64,000 nt of DNA, from NCBI GenBank assembly GCA_052388275.1, contig JBQTII010000036.1, forward strand, positions 1 to 64,000, given 5' to 3'. Position numbers and translations under genes: made by a program. The number at the start of each line of letters is the position of its first letter. Positions within the stretch are counted from its first letter, which is position 1. Under the pieces are notes generated by a model, which did not search any database, was not told where the DNA came from, and was given only the letters and a program-made list of their open reading frames with translations. This DNA comes from JBQTII01 sp052388275 (GTDB taxonomy: Bacteria > Actinomycetota > Actinomycetes > Sporichthyales > Sporichthyaceae). Positions 41,541 through 50,020 of the stretch are shown here, piece after piece.

Positions 41541-41561
41541 ATACTCTAGTACCCAAGATAG
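41541..41561. promoter_or_regulatory. MarR-type operator between ACAD operon and MarR gene
   Basis: ATACTCTAGTACCCAA (41541-41556) contains the palindromic core TACT-CT-AGTA (41542-41551) and resembles ATGCTCTAGCACCCTA at 29016-29031. It lies between divergent starts at 41505 and 41615, in a locally AT-rich spot, as expected for control of both transcripts by the adjacent MarR protein. Confidence 0.55.
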
Positions 41562-41614
41562 ATTGTCCCCTGCCTCGCGAGTGCGGTAAGGCGGCGATCA
41601 GGCAGGAGCGCAGG

Positions 41615-42100
41615 ATGGAGCACGTCGACCCGATCGAGTGGTCGCGGCGACGTTGGCAGAGCGAGGGGCTACCCGACGCCGAGCGGTTCGCGGCGATGGC
41701 CACGGTGCTGCGCACGGCCCAGGTGGTGGGCGCGGACCTGGACAAGGCACTGCGCCCGCACGAGCTGAGCCGCACGGCCTTCCTGCTCCTCGCGACGGTA
41801 CGTATAGCGCCGGGTTGTGCCCTCCCGCTGGGGAGATTGAGTCGGCATCTGATGCTGCACCCGACCACCGTGACGCTGACGATCGAGGCCCTGGAGAAGC
41901 GCGGCGTGATCAGCCGCGAGCCGCACCCGCATGACCGGCGCACGGTGCTGGCAACGCTCACGGCGGCGGGGCGGGTGTTCTTCGACGAGGTGGCCAGCGC
42001 GTTGGCAGGCGACGGCTACGCGCTGTCGGCCATCACGGCGCAGCTCGCCGTCACGGCGACGGAGATCCTGCGCCAGGTGCGCAGCGAACTCGGCGACTGA
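41615..42100 (+). CDS. MarR-family transcriptional regulator
   Basis: A 161-residue MarR regulator with the winged helix at about residues 68-125 (LPLGRLSRHLMLHPTTVTLT, then EALEKRGVISREPHPHDRRT). It is clearly paralogous to the MarR at 31877. ATG 41615 is supported by AGGAG. It is divergent from the acyl-CoA dehydrogenase operon and 125 bp upstream of a P450, with a third CTCTAG-containing site after its stop, so it probably controls genes on both sides. The ligand is unknown. Confidence 0.88.
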   Translation: MEHVDPIEWSRRRWQSEGLPDAERFAAMATVLRTAQVVGADLDKALRPHELSRTAFLLLATVRIAPGCALPLGRLSRHLMLHPTTVTLTIEALEKRGVISREPHPHDRRTVLATLTAAGRVFFDEVASALAGDGYALSAITAQLAVTATEILRQVRSELGD

Positions 42101-42105
42101 CAGGG

Positions 42106-42132
42106 CTAGACACTCTAGGACTAGACAATATG
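42106..42132. promoter_or_regulatory. Regulatory site upstream of P450 42225
   Basis: CTAGACA occurs twice as direct repeats (42106-42112 and 42121-42127) around ACTCTAGGAC, and CAATATG follows. The CTCTAG core recalls the MarR-type sites at 29016 and 41541, though the palindrome is not perfect. It lies just after the MarR gene and about 100 bp before the P450 start. Confidence 0.45.
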
Positions 42133-42224
42133 ATGACTTCGGCTGAACCCGCCGCCGGGCGGCGAATCGGGTGCGTCCCGGCCGATTCGCCGCCCCAACG
42201 CTCGCATCCCCTCGGAGCCACCCG

Positions 42225-43496
42225 ATGCCGCTGGACACCAGCACACTCGAGCCCATCACCGACAAGCTCAGCAGCCTGACGTTCTGGGAGCGCCCGCGCA
42301 GCGAGCATCTGGCGTACTTCAAGCACCTGCGCGAGAACGAGCCCGTGAGCTGGCATGGACCCCCGGACTCCCTGGACCCCAACCTGAACAACGCCATGGG
42401 GTTCTGGTCGGTCGTGCGGCACCCCGACATCCAGGAGGTCTCGCGCAACCCGCAGATCTACTCCTCGGCCCAGGGAATCTTCGTCGACGACTTCCCGCAA
42501 CTGGAGCAGATGCTCTCCTTCATCGTCACCGACGCGCCGCGGCACGGGCAGATGCGCGGCATCGTGAGCGCGGCCTTCACCCCGCGCAACATCAAGAAGA
42601 TGGCGGACGACCTGCACCGCATCGTGCGCGAGATCGTCGATGAGGCCGCCGGCCTCGGCGAGGGCGACCTGTGCAAGCTCATCACCAAGGAGACACCGGG
42701 CCGGGTCTTCGCGACGTTCTTCGGCGTCACCGACCGCGACCAGATCCAGTACCTGATGGATGCGGCCGAGCAGTTCGCGTGCTGGAACGACCCGGAGTAC
42801 GCGCACATCGGTTCACCGTTGCAGGTCTTCGCGGACGCCTCCCAGAAGTGCGCGGTGTTCGCGATCGAGCAGGCCGCACTGCGCCGGGAGAACCCGACCG
42901 ACGACCTCATGAGCTGGATTGCGGCGGCCTCCTACGAGGGCCAGAAGATGACGATCGAGGAACTAGGAGTCTTCTTCGCGTTGCTCACCGCTGCCGCGAA
43001 CGACACCACCCGGCACTCGATGGCCCACGTCCTGGCCCTGTTCGCCGAGCACCCGGACCAGCTCGAGTACGTGATGGACGACTTCGACCGCAGGGGCGAT
43101 GACGCCATCAACGAGTGCCTGCGGCTGGAACCGCCGCTGATGCACTTCCGGCGCACAGTGACCTCCGACACCGAACTCGGCGGCAAGCTGATCCGCGCCG
43201 GGGAGAAGGTGGTCATGTGGTACATCTCCGGAAACCGCGACGGGGAGGTCTTCGAGCGCCCGGATGAGTTCGACGTCACCCGGCCCTCGAAGTCGAACCC
43301 GCACCAGGCCTTCGGCGGTGGTGGCCCGCACTACTGCATCGGGCACATGATCGGCCGGGACATGCTCAAGTCACAGCTGCGCGAGGTCCACACCCGGATG
43401 AAGGACCTGAAAATCGGTGAGCGTGATTTCCTGCTCTCCAACTTCATGAATGGAGTGCACCGCCTTCCGGCCACCTGGACGCCCGAGCAGCGCTGA
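42225..43496 (+). CDS. Cytochrome P450
   Basis: The 423-residue P450 has ExxR in NECLRLEPP and a heme loop FGGGGPHYCIGHMIGR. The I-helix reads TAAANDTTRHS: the acid-Thr pair is present but the usual Gly before the variable residue is Ala. The N-terminal FW-x-RP pattern and VTDAPRHGQMRGIVSAAFTP fit the actinobacterial clan that includes steroid and fatty-acid hydroxylases, so a hydrophobic substrate is likely. ATG 42225 follows GGAG. No redox partner genes are adjacent. It converges with the next P450, leaving 13 bp between stops. Confidence 0.93.
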   Translation: MPLDTSTLEPITDKLSSLTFWERPRSEHLAYFKHLRENEPVSWHGPPDSLDPNLNNAMGFWSVVRHPDIQEVSRNPQIYSSAQGIFVDDFPQLEQMLSFIVTDAPRHGQMRGIVSAAFTPRNIKKMADDLHRIVREIVDEAAGLGEGDLCKLITKETPGRVFATFFGVTDRDQIQYLMDAAEQFACWNDPEYAHIGSPLQVFADASQKCAVFAIEQAALRRENPTDDLMSWIAAASYEGQKMTIEELGVFFALLTAAANDTTRHSMAHVLALFAEHPDQLEYVMDDFDRRGDDAINECLRLEPPLMHFRRTVTSDTELGGKLIRAGEKVVMWYISGNRDGEVFERPDEFDVTRPSKSNPHQAFGGGGPHYCIGHMIGRDMLKSQLREVHTRMKDLKIGERDFLLSNFMNGVHRLPATWTPEQR

Positions 43497-43509
43497 GCAA
43501 AGCCAGAGG

Positions 43510-44805
43510 TCAGGCTCCTTGCAGGCGCACCGGCAGGCTCTTGAGGCCGCCGACGAAATTCGTCTGGGTGTACTTGGGCGTACCGGCCAGCTCGATGCCG
43601 GCGAGGCGGGGCAGCAGCTCCTGGAAGAGGATCTTCATTTCCAGGCGGGCGATCACCATGCCCTGACACTGGTGTGGTCCGAAGCCGAAGCCGGCGTGCT
43701 TGCCGCGTTCGACGGTGAGGTCGAAGTCGTGGGAGTTCTCTCCGAACTTGGACTCGTCGCGGTTCGCTGAGGGGAAGTTGAGCATGAAGCGGTCACCGGC
43801 ATGGAACTGACGCCCGCTCACCTCGACGTCCTGGGTGGCGTTGCGCATGAAGTGCTTGACCGGTGAGACGTAGCGGATGGACTCCTCCACCAGCCGATCG
43901 ACCAGGGACATGTCGTTCTGAACGCCTTTGAGCTGGTCGGGGTTCTCGATCAGCGCCAGCATCGCGCCGACGAGGGTGGCCGAGGTGGTGTCGTGTCCGG
44001 CGGTGGCGATCGCGATGTACTGCCCGTTGCAGTACTTCTCGTCGATCAGCTCGCCGTCGAAGCGGCTGTTGGCCCCGACCGAGAGCAGGTCCTCGGTCGG
44101 GTTCGCTCGCCGCGCCACGGTGTGTTGGTGGAAGTACTCGTTGAAGCTGGTGATCGCCGCGACCCAGGCCCGTCCTGCCGCGTCCGGGGTCATCTGGATC
44201 TCGTCGCGCTGCTCCTCGGGGTCGTTGGCGCCGAAGAACTCCTGGGTGAGCCCCATGATGATCGGCTCGTCCTCGGGCGGGAGCCCGAACAAGGTCATGA
44301 TGACGCGCAGCGGATACAGCAGCCCGAAGTCCTTAGCGAAGTCCAGCTCCTGGCCGCGGGCGAAGAGCGCGTCGACCTCGCGCTTGGCAAGCTCGCGGAC
44401 CTGCTCCTCGAAGCGCTTGACGTTGCCCGGCCGGAACCACGGGTTGATCAAGCGGCGGATTTCGGTGTGCTCGGGCGGGTCCATGAATGGCACCACGTCG
44501 ATACTGCGGATCGAGCCACCGGTGAGGGAACGGATGAACGCGTCCGAGGCCTGGTCGTTCAGGATCGGGTTGGCCGGCAGGTTCGCGAAGATCTCCGGCT
44601 GGCGTTCGATCGTGATCATGTCATCAAGTCGGGTCACCAGCACGATGGGGTCAAAGCCGGAGATCTCGGCGACGCCGAGCGGATTGTTCTTGCGCAGCCA
44701 GGTGAACGCCGGGTAGGTGATGTTCTTCTCGTCCTTGTAGGACTCCGGCAGCACCGCCGCCCGGGCGATGTCATCGGGGATACGGAAGTCGGCAGCAGCA
44801 CTCAC
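43510..44805 (-). CDS. Cytochrome P450
   Basis: A 431-residue P450 of a different subfamily from the other three: I-helix ATAGHDTTSA, ExxR in EESIRYVSP, and heme loop GFGFGPHQCQGMVIARLEM. The N-terminus (RIPDDIARAAVLPESYKDEK) recalls P450s acting on terpenes. It starts at GTG 44805; a GAGGAG lies 11 nt upstream, a little far. It is followed upstream on the same strand by the acyl-CoA ligase gene, with a 58-bp gap, so both may be one transcript. Confidence 0.93.
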   Translation of the reverse strand: MSAAADFRIPDDIARAAVLPESYKDEKNITYPAFTWLRKNNPLGVAEISGFDPIVLVTRLDDMITIERQPEIFANLPANPILNDQASDAFIRSLTGGSIRSIDVVPFMDPPEHTEIRRLINPWFRPGNVKRFEEQVRELAKREVDALFARGQELDFAKDFGLLYPLRVIMTLFGLPPEDEPIIMGLTQEFFGANDPEEQRDEIQMTPDAAGRAWVAAITSFNEYFHQHTVARRANPTEDLLSVGANSRFDGELIDEKYCNGQYIAIATAGHDTTSATLVGAMLALIENPDQLKGVQNDMSLVDRLVEESIRYVSPVKHFMRNATQDVEVSGRQFHAGDRFMLNFPSANRDESKFGENSHDFDLTVERGKHAGFGFGPHQCQGMVIARLEMKILFQELLPRLAGIELAGTPKYTQTNFVGGLKSLPVRLQGA

Positions 44806-44863
44806 GATGGTCTGAACTCCTCGCTGGTTCGGGACGGTGCGGGGGCGGTTCGGTGTCCTCAGG

Positions 44864-46423
44864 TTATGGGGTGGGCCAGCTCATCGCGAGAGCCCGTTTG
44901 TCGGTCTTGCCGGCGTCGGTCAAGGGCAACGGCTCGGAGCGGATCCACCACAGGGCGGGAACGGCGAAGCGCGCCAGCGCCGGGGCGACATGGGCGGCGA
45001 GATCGTCGCCGTCCAGGGCGCAATGGGGTTCGACCTCCACGACGGCGGCAACCACCTCACCCAGGTCCGGATCAGGTCGTCCGATCACGGCGGCATTGCG
45101 TACCGCCGGGTGTGAGAGCAGCGCGGCCTCCACCTGGGCAGGGGCGATGTTCTCCCCGCCCCGGATGATCATGTCCTTGATCCGGCCGGTGACGAACAGC
45201 AGTCCGTCGACGAGGCGCCCGAGGTCGCCGGTGCGCACAAAGCCGTCGGCATCAAGGATGTCGGCCTCGTGCTCGCCCCAGTAACCGGTGAGCTGTCCGG
45301 GGGTGCGCACCACGATCTCGCCTTCACCGCAGGCATCGGGGTCAAGGATCCGCAGCTCGACCACCGGCAGGGCTCGCCCCGAGGTGGCGGGATGCTCGGC
45401 CATCAGCGCGCCGCCCGCTGAGGCAACGGTGCCACCGGTCTCGGTCATGCCGTAGATCGTCGACATCCCCTTACGAGCGTTGGGGAAGTACTCGCGCAAA
45501 CGGGCCAGGACGGCGGGCTGGACCGGTGCGCCGCCCATCGAGATCGACCGCACCGAGGTCAGGTCGCGGGTGGCGATGTCGGGCGCCTCGAGCACGCGGG
45601 CGGCCATGGTCGGGACACCACCCCAGACGCTCACCCGCTCGCGTTCGATGATGTCCAGCACCTCGGCGGGGTCGAACCGGCCGCGCAGGAATACCACGGT
45701 GGCGCCGCAGAGCAGGTTGAGCAGCGTGGACTGCAGGCCGCCGATGTGGAACAGCGGCCCACTCTGCAGATTGACCATCGGGGCTCGCGCGGGATCGAGC
45801 TGATGGGGTAGCCGGCCGGAGATCGCCAGCAGGTTGTGCAGGTTGGCGATCACCGAGCGGTGGGCCAGCACCACGCCTTTTGGTGGCCCGGTCGTGCCGG
45901 CCGTGAACACGATGACGGCCGGGTCGTCCTCGTGCGCGGGCGCCGGCAGGGGAGCCGGGCCGACGGGCCGCGGGTCGGCGAGTTCCGCGATGTCCAGGAT
46001 CGGAGTGCGCGCGGGGCAGGCCTGTGCGCGCCTGGTGTCCGCGAGCACCAGTGCCGGACTCAGCAGTTCGATGGCGTGCCCGGTCTCCGCCGGTGACCAC
46101 CAGCCGTTGCCCAGGGCGACGATCGCGCCCGCGCGGATGCTCGCCCACATTGCCACGATCCACTCGGGGGAGTTCGCCGCGTAGAGCAGGACCCGATCGC
46201 CCGGACGCACACCATGAGAGCGCACCAGTGTCGCGGCGGCCTCGATCCGTTCGAACACGTCACCGAAGCTCAGCCGGCGCTCGCCCTGCACCAGGTGGAC
46301 CCGCTCTCGCCAGATCGCCGCATCGTCAAGCAGCTCCGCGAGGTGGGTGCGCCGGGGGCTGTACATCAAGAAGGGGGGAGCGCCCTCGCGACGGGCGATG
46401 TCGGTGCCCCAGACGAAGGCCAT
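44864..46423 (-). CDS. AMP-forming acyl-CoA synthetase
   Basis: This 519-residue ligase activates a carboxylic acid with ATP and CoA. The phosphate-binding loop is FTAGTTGPPKGVV near residue 172, followed by YGMTETGG, the GDLGRL hinge, GRIKDMIIRGGENI and the catalytic Lys in the terminal DAGKTDKRAL. The order matches the FadD/ANL family. It would start breakdown of a free acid made by P450, alcohol and aldehyde dehydrogenases. ATG 46423 is divergent from the acyl-CoA dehydrogenase pair at 46488, across a 64-bp gap filled by a palindromic operator. Confidence 0.92.
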   Translation of the reverse strand: MAFVWGTDIARREGAPPFLMYSPRRTHLAELLDDAAIWRERVHLVQGERRLSFGDVFERIEAAATLVRSHGVRPGDRVLLYAANSPEWIVAMWASIRAGAIVALGNGWWSPAETGHAIELLSPALVLADTRRAQACPARTPILDIAELADPRPVGPAPLPAPAHEDDPAVIVFTAGTTGPPKGVVLAHRSVIANLHNLLAISGRLPHQLDPARAPMVNLQSGPLFHIGGLQSTLLNLLCGATVVFLRGRFDPAEVLDIIERERVSVWGGVPTMAARVLEAPDIATRDLTSVRSISMGGAPVQPAVLARLREYFPNARKGMSTIYGMTETGGTVASAGGALMAEHPATSGRALPVVELRILDPDACGEGEIVVRTPGQLTGYWGEHEADILDADGFVRTGDLGRLVDGLLFVTGRIKDMIIRGGENIAPAQVEAALLSHPAVRNAAVIGRPDPDLGEVVAAVVEVEPHCALDGDDLAAHVAPALARFAVPALWWIRSEPLPLTDAGKTDKRALAMSWPTP

Positions 46424-46432
46424 GAACCCAAA

Positions 46433-46481
46433 CTAGTCGAGTGATCAATACTCGACAACTAGAGGACTTTGCTCCTACGCT
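46433..46481 (+). promoter_or_regulatory. Operator and leaderless promoter for ACAD pair
   Basis: Arms GTCGAGT (46436-46442) and ACTCGAC (46450-46456) form a perfect inverted repeat, with CTAG on both outer sides (46433-46436, 46459-46462). TCGACA (46452-46457) and TACGCT (46476-46481), 18 nt apart, form a promoter whose start point should be at or next to GTG 46488, implying a leaderless mRNA. A repressor at the palindrome would cover the -35. Confidence 0.5.
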
Positions 46482-46487
46482 GACGCT

Positions 46488-47720
46488 GTGACAGAACCAG
46501 AGGCACCGGGCGGCGAGCGGGCGCCGAACCTCGAGGACTACGTCGCACAAGCACATGTTTTCCTCGCGGCGCGCTACCCGCGCGCATCGGCGCGGGCGTT
46601 CGCCTGGGGTGCGGGTTCCGACGAGGTCAGGGTGTTCCAGGAGCCCGAACCCGACGTCGAGGTCGAGACGATGGCGGGGATCCGGGCCTGGCGCACCGCG
46701 GTGTGGGAGGCCGGGTACGGCTGGATCACCGGGCCCCTTGCCTATGGCGGCGCAGGACTGCCCGCGGCCTATCAGCGTGCCTTCGAGCGGGCCAGTCGCG
46801 AGTACGAGGTGCCGGGCGATGCCGCGCTGACCATCGGACTCGGGATGATCGCGCCGACGATCGCCCAATTCGGCACCGAGGAGCAGAAGCACCACTGGCT
46901 GCCGGCGATCTACAGCGGCAAGGCGATCGCCTGCCAGCTCTTCAGTGAGCCCGGCGCCGGTTCGGACCTGGCGTCGGTGTCGACCAAGGCCGAGCGCACC
47001 GAGACCGGCTGGCGGATCAATGGCGCGAAGGTCTGGACCTCCGGTGCGCACCTGGCCGACGTCGGGGAGATCATCGCCCGCACCTCGACCGAGCCGCGGC
47101 ACCGCAATCTGACGGCCTTTCTGATCGACATGCACGCCCCCGGGGTCACGGTGCGCCCCTTGCGGCAGATGACCGGCGGCGCGGCGTTCAACGAGGTGTT
47201 CCTCGACGACGTCGAGGTCAGCGATGAGCGGCGCCTGGGTGAGATCGGCCAGGGCTGGACGGTTGCACTCGCGACCCTGGCCCACGAGCGCAACGCCATG
47301 GGGCACAGCTCGTTCGGTGGGGTAGGGATCCTGTCCACCGATCGCCTGATCGCCCTGATCCAGCACGCCGGGGCGCAGGCCGATCCGCTGGTGCGCGCGG
47401 AGTTCGGTGAGCTGATCTCGCACCTGCGCAGTGCGCGTTACCAGAACGAGTTCATCGCGGCGCAGGCTCGCGCGGGCAACGGGCCCGGGGCCGAGATCGG
47501 GCTGAGCAAGATCGCGCTCTCGGACAACATGCGCCGCCTGGGCGACTTCGTGGCTGAGGTCCTGGGCCCGTCGATGATCGCCGACACGGGGGAGTGGGGT
47601 ACCTATGCCTGGACTTCGCTGCTGTTGGGTGCCCCGGGATATCGCCTCGGCGGTGGAACCGACGAGATCCTGAAGAACACCATCGCCCAACGGGTCCTCG
47701 GACTCCCGCGCCCGGCCTGA
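46488..47720 (+). CDS. Acyl-CoA dehydrogenase, FadE-type subunit 1
   Basis: A 410-residue acyl-CoA dehydrogenase with LFSEPGAGSDLASV, GAKVWTSGAHLADVG, TGGAAFNEVFLDDVEVS and the C-terminal GYRLGGGTDEILKNTIAQRVLGLPR. This ending and the adjacent shorter homologue recall the obligate two-protein acyl-CoA dehydrogenases of steroid degradation (ChsE-type). No ribosome binding site precedes GTG 46488, consistent with a leaderless transcript. It is separated from its partner gene by 14 bp. Confidence 0.9.
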   Translation: MTEPEAPGGERAPNLEDYVAQAHVFLAARYPRASARAFAWGAGSDEVRVFQEPEPDVEVETMAGIRAWRTAVWEAGYGWITGPLAYGGAGLPAAYQRAFERASREYEVPGDAALTIGLGMIAPTIAQFGTEEQKHHWLPAIYSGKAIACQLFSEPGAGSDLASVSTKAERTETGWRINGAKVWTSGAHLADVGEIIARTSTEPRHRNLTAFLIDMHAPGVTVRPLRQMTGGAAFNEVFLDDVEVSDERRLGEIGQGWTVALATLAHERNAMGHSSFGGVGILSTDRLIALIQHAGAQADPLVRAEFGELISHLRSARYQNEFIAAQARAGNGPGAEIGLSKIALSDNMRRLGDFVAEVLGPSMIADTGEWGTYAWTSLLLGAPGYRLGGGTDEILKNTIAQRVLGLPRPA

Positions 47721-47734
47721 GAGCGGACACCCCG

Positions 47735-48850
47735 ATGAGTCAGCACACCGCCGCTCTGGTTCCCGACGAGGACGAGCGTGCGCTGGCGACGGCGGTGCGC
47801 GAGGTGCTCGCCGACGTCGCCACCAGCGAGCGATTGCGCGCCGGCTTCGACACCGCCGAGGGCTACGACGCCGATGGTTGGAAGACCCTCGCCGGAGACG
47901 TGGGCCTGTGCGGGCTCACCATTCCTGAACGCTGGGGCGGGCTCGGGCTCGGTCCCGGTGCGGTTGACGTCGTGCATGTCGAACTCGGGCACGCGCTCTA
48001 CCCCGGCCCCTTCCTTGCGGTCTCGCTGGCCGCGACGGCGCTGGCGGCGTCCGCGGACGAGGGCGCGCAAGAACGCTGGCTTCCGGGGATCGCCGGGGGT
48101 GACCTGGTCGCGACGGTGGCCTGCACTCCACCCGGCCCCGGGCACCCGCCCCTGGTGGCGGTGGCGACGGGAAAGGGTTGGCAGCTGTGCGGCCGTGTGC
48201 CGTTCGTCCCGGCGGCACACGTCGCAGACCTGCTGCTGCTGACCGCCGATACCCCGGCCGGGCCCACCCTGTTCGCCGTGCCGGCCGGCACTTCCGGCGT
48301 GGTCGTCACCGCGATGACCGGCCTGGACCTGACCCGACGGTTGGGCGACCTGGTGCTGTCCGACGTTCCGGCGTTGCTTGTCGGCGCCGAAGGTGGGTCC
48401 GGCGCCGCGCAGGCGGCCGTCGCAAGGCACCTGCGGATCGCTCTGGCCGCCGAGGCTGCAGGTGGTTTGCAGTGGTGCTCGGCGACCGCCACGGCTTACG
48501 CCGGGACGCGCGAGCAGTTCGGCCGCCTGATCGGCTCCTACCAAGCGGTCGCGCACGCTGCCGTCGACATCTACTCCGCGGCGCGCGCCGCCCGCGCCGG
48601 CGCGCGGTGGGCCGCGGTCGCTGCGGCGAATGGCGACCCCGAGGCCGACCTGGCCTCGCACGTCGCGGCCCTGCGGGCCGGTGAGGCCTATCGGGTGCAG
48701 ACCGAAGCTGGGGTGCACCTGCTCGGCGGCATCGGATTCACCTGGGAGCACGACATGCACTTGTACTACCGACGTGCGCGGGCCGCAGGCGCCCTCGCCG
48801 GTGGCGCGCCGCAGCACAGGGCGGCAATCGCAGCCCTCGCCGGGTTGTAG
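47735..48850 (+). CDS. Acyl-CoA dehydrogenase, FadE-type subunit 2
   Basis: A shorter, 371-residue homologue of acyl-CoA dehydrogenase, Ala- and Gly-rich in the middle. The C-terminal GVHLLGGIGFTWEHDMHLYYRRAR segment contains a Glu that is the usual catalytic base in the second subunit of heteromeric FadE enzymes, while the flavin-contact loop of the beta-domain is degenerate (ACTPPGPGHPP). This complementarity supports an alpha-beta complex with the 46488 product. ATG 47735 lies 14 bp after the partner's stop. Confidence 0.87.
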   Translation: MSQHTAALVPDEDERALATAVREVLADVATSERLRAGFDTAEGYDADGWKTLAGDVGLCGLTIPERWGGLGLGPGAVDVVHVELGHALYPGPFLAVSLAATALAASADEGAQERWLPGIAGGDLVATVACTPPGPGHPPLVAVATGKGWQLCGRVPFVPAAHVADLLLLTADTPAGPTLFAVPAGTSGVVVTAMTGLDLTRRLGDLVLSDVPALLVGAEGGSGAAQAAVARHLRIALAAEAAGGLQWCSATATAYAGTREQFGRLIGSYQAVAHAAVDIYSAARAARAGARWAAVAAANGDPEADLASHVAALRAGEAYRVQTEAGVHLLGGIGFTWEHDMHLYYRRARAAGALAGGAPQHRAAIAALAGL

Positions 48851-48863
48851 GGAGAGACTCCGT

Positions 48864-49757
48864 ATGCCGTACTCCTCCGTATTCCGCCCCGGGCTCTTCG
48901 ACGGTCAGGTCATCCTCGTCACGGGGGGAGGCAGCGGAATTGGTCGCGCCACTGCGCATGAACTTGCCTCGCTCGGGGCCAGGGTGGTCATCGCCGGCCG
49001 GGATACCGCGAAGCTGGAGCGGGTGGCGGCCGAGGTTGCCCTCGACGGCCACATCGTCAGTACCCACGGGTGCGACATCCGGGTCGAGGCCCAGGTCATC
49101 GACCTGATCGAGTTCGCGTTGGCGACGCACGGCCGCATTGACGCTCTGGTGAACAACGCGGGCGGGCAATATCGCCAACCACTGAAAGTCATCTCGAGCA
49201 AGGGCTTCGAGGCGGTGGTGCGGCTCAACCTGTTCGGCGGGTTCATGATGATGCGCGAGGTTCACAACCGGTGGATGGGCGCCCACGGCGGGGCGATCGT
49301 CAACGTGATCGCGGACATCTGGGGTGGCTGGCCTAACTACGCCCATTCCGGGGCGGCCCGCGGTGGGATGTGGACGCTGACCGAGAGCGCGGCCTCGGAG
49401 TGGGCGCCCGCCGGGGTCCGGGTGAACGCGGTCGCCCCGGGCGGCATCGAGAGCAGCGGCTTCGATACCTATGAGCCGGACGCACAGCAGGAGATCCTCA
49501 GGTTTCCCGAGACCATCCCGCTGCAGCGCTACGGCAACGTCGCCGAGATGTCCGGCGCGATCACCTACCTGTTGTCTCCGGCGGCGGCCTTCATCACCGG
49601 GAGCTGTATCCGGGTGGACGGGGGCGCGCCGCAGGCCCGGTACTGCTGGAATCCGCCCGCCGCCCACCAGAATTCGGTGCCCTTCGGTGGTTTTCACCTG
49701 GAAAGCCGGTCGAAGCTGCTCAGCGAGGGCCCCAAGCGCAGTAGTAACCGTACGTAG
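48864..49757 (+). CDS. SDR, peroxisomal-type enoyl-CoA reductase-like
   Basis: The 297-residue SDR has TGGGSGIGRATAHELAS, NNAGGQYRQP and the segment HSGAARGGMWTLTESAASEW, which matches bacterial trans-2-enoyl-CoA reductase/dienoyl-CoA reductase relatives. The usual YxxxK lysine position is not conserved here (Y-A-H-S-G), as in those families. ATG 48864 with GGGAGAG begins 13 bp after the ACAD gene, so it is the third gene of that operon and likely acts on the same acyl-CoA. Confidence 0.87.
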   Translation: MPYSSVFRPGLFDGQVILVTGGGSGIGRATAHELASLGARVVIAGRDTAKLERVAAEVALDGHIVSTHGCDIRVEAQVIDLIEFALATHGRIDALVNNAGGQYRQPLKVISSKGFEAVVRLNLFGGFMMMREVHNRWMGAHGGAIVNVIADIWGGWPNYAHSGAARGGMWTLTESAASEWAPAGVRVNAVAPGGIESSGFDTYEPDAQQEILRFPETIPLQRYGNVAEMSGAITYLLSPAAAFITGSCIRVDGGAPQARYCWNPPAAHQNSVPFGGFHLESRSKLLSEGPKRSSNRT

Positions 49758-49759
49758 TT

Positions 49760-49794
49760 GAATGATCACAAATGCTTACATCTTGTGACCATTC
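49760..49794. promoter_or_regulatory. Imperfect palindrome after the ACAD operon
   Basis: GAATGATCACAA (49760-49771) and TTGTGACCATTC (49783-49794) are inverted copies with 11 of 12 positions matching and an 11-bp centre. The half-sites are oriented opposite to a classical CRP site. It may be a terminator for the upstream operon or an operator for the lipoprotein gene. Confidence 0.4.
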
Positions 49795-50020
49795 ACCCCT
49801 TCGAGCGGCTTCTGCTACCGGGTAGGGGGTGCCGGCCGGCGACGGCCCGGTGGGAACGGGGTGACGAAATCCCTCATAGGGGGTATGTGACTCTGAACAC
49901 CAAACAAGACATACTTTTTCTCAGCTGTTTCTTTGGGAACCAGGTGGATCGGAGCCTGAAGTGTGCAGCGCCCCGGTCTGGGTGCGTCCCGCCCCTGGAC
50001 ACGACCCCTGAGGAGTTCAG
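49795..50020 (+). promoter_or_regulatory. Leader region of the substrate-binding lipoprotein gene
   Basis: No convincing gene is seen. A promoter-like pair, TGACTC (49888-49893) and CATACT (49910-49915) with a 16-bp spacer, lies in an unusually AT-rich patch, about 105 bp before the start codon. AGGAG at 50011-50015 is the ribosome binding site. Confidence 0.4.
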
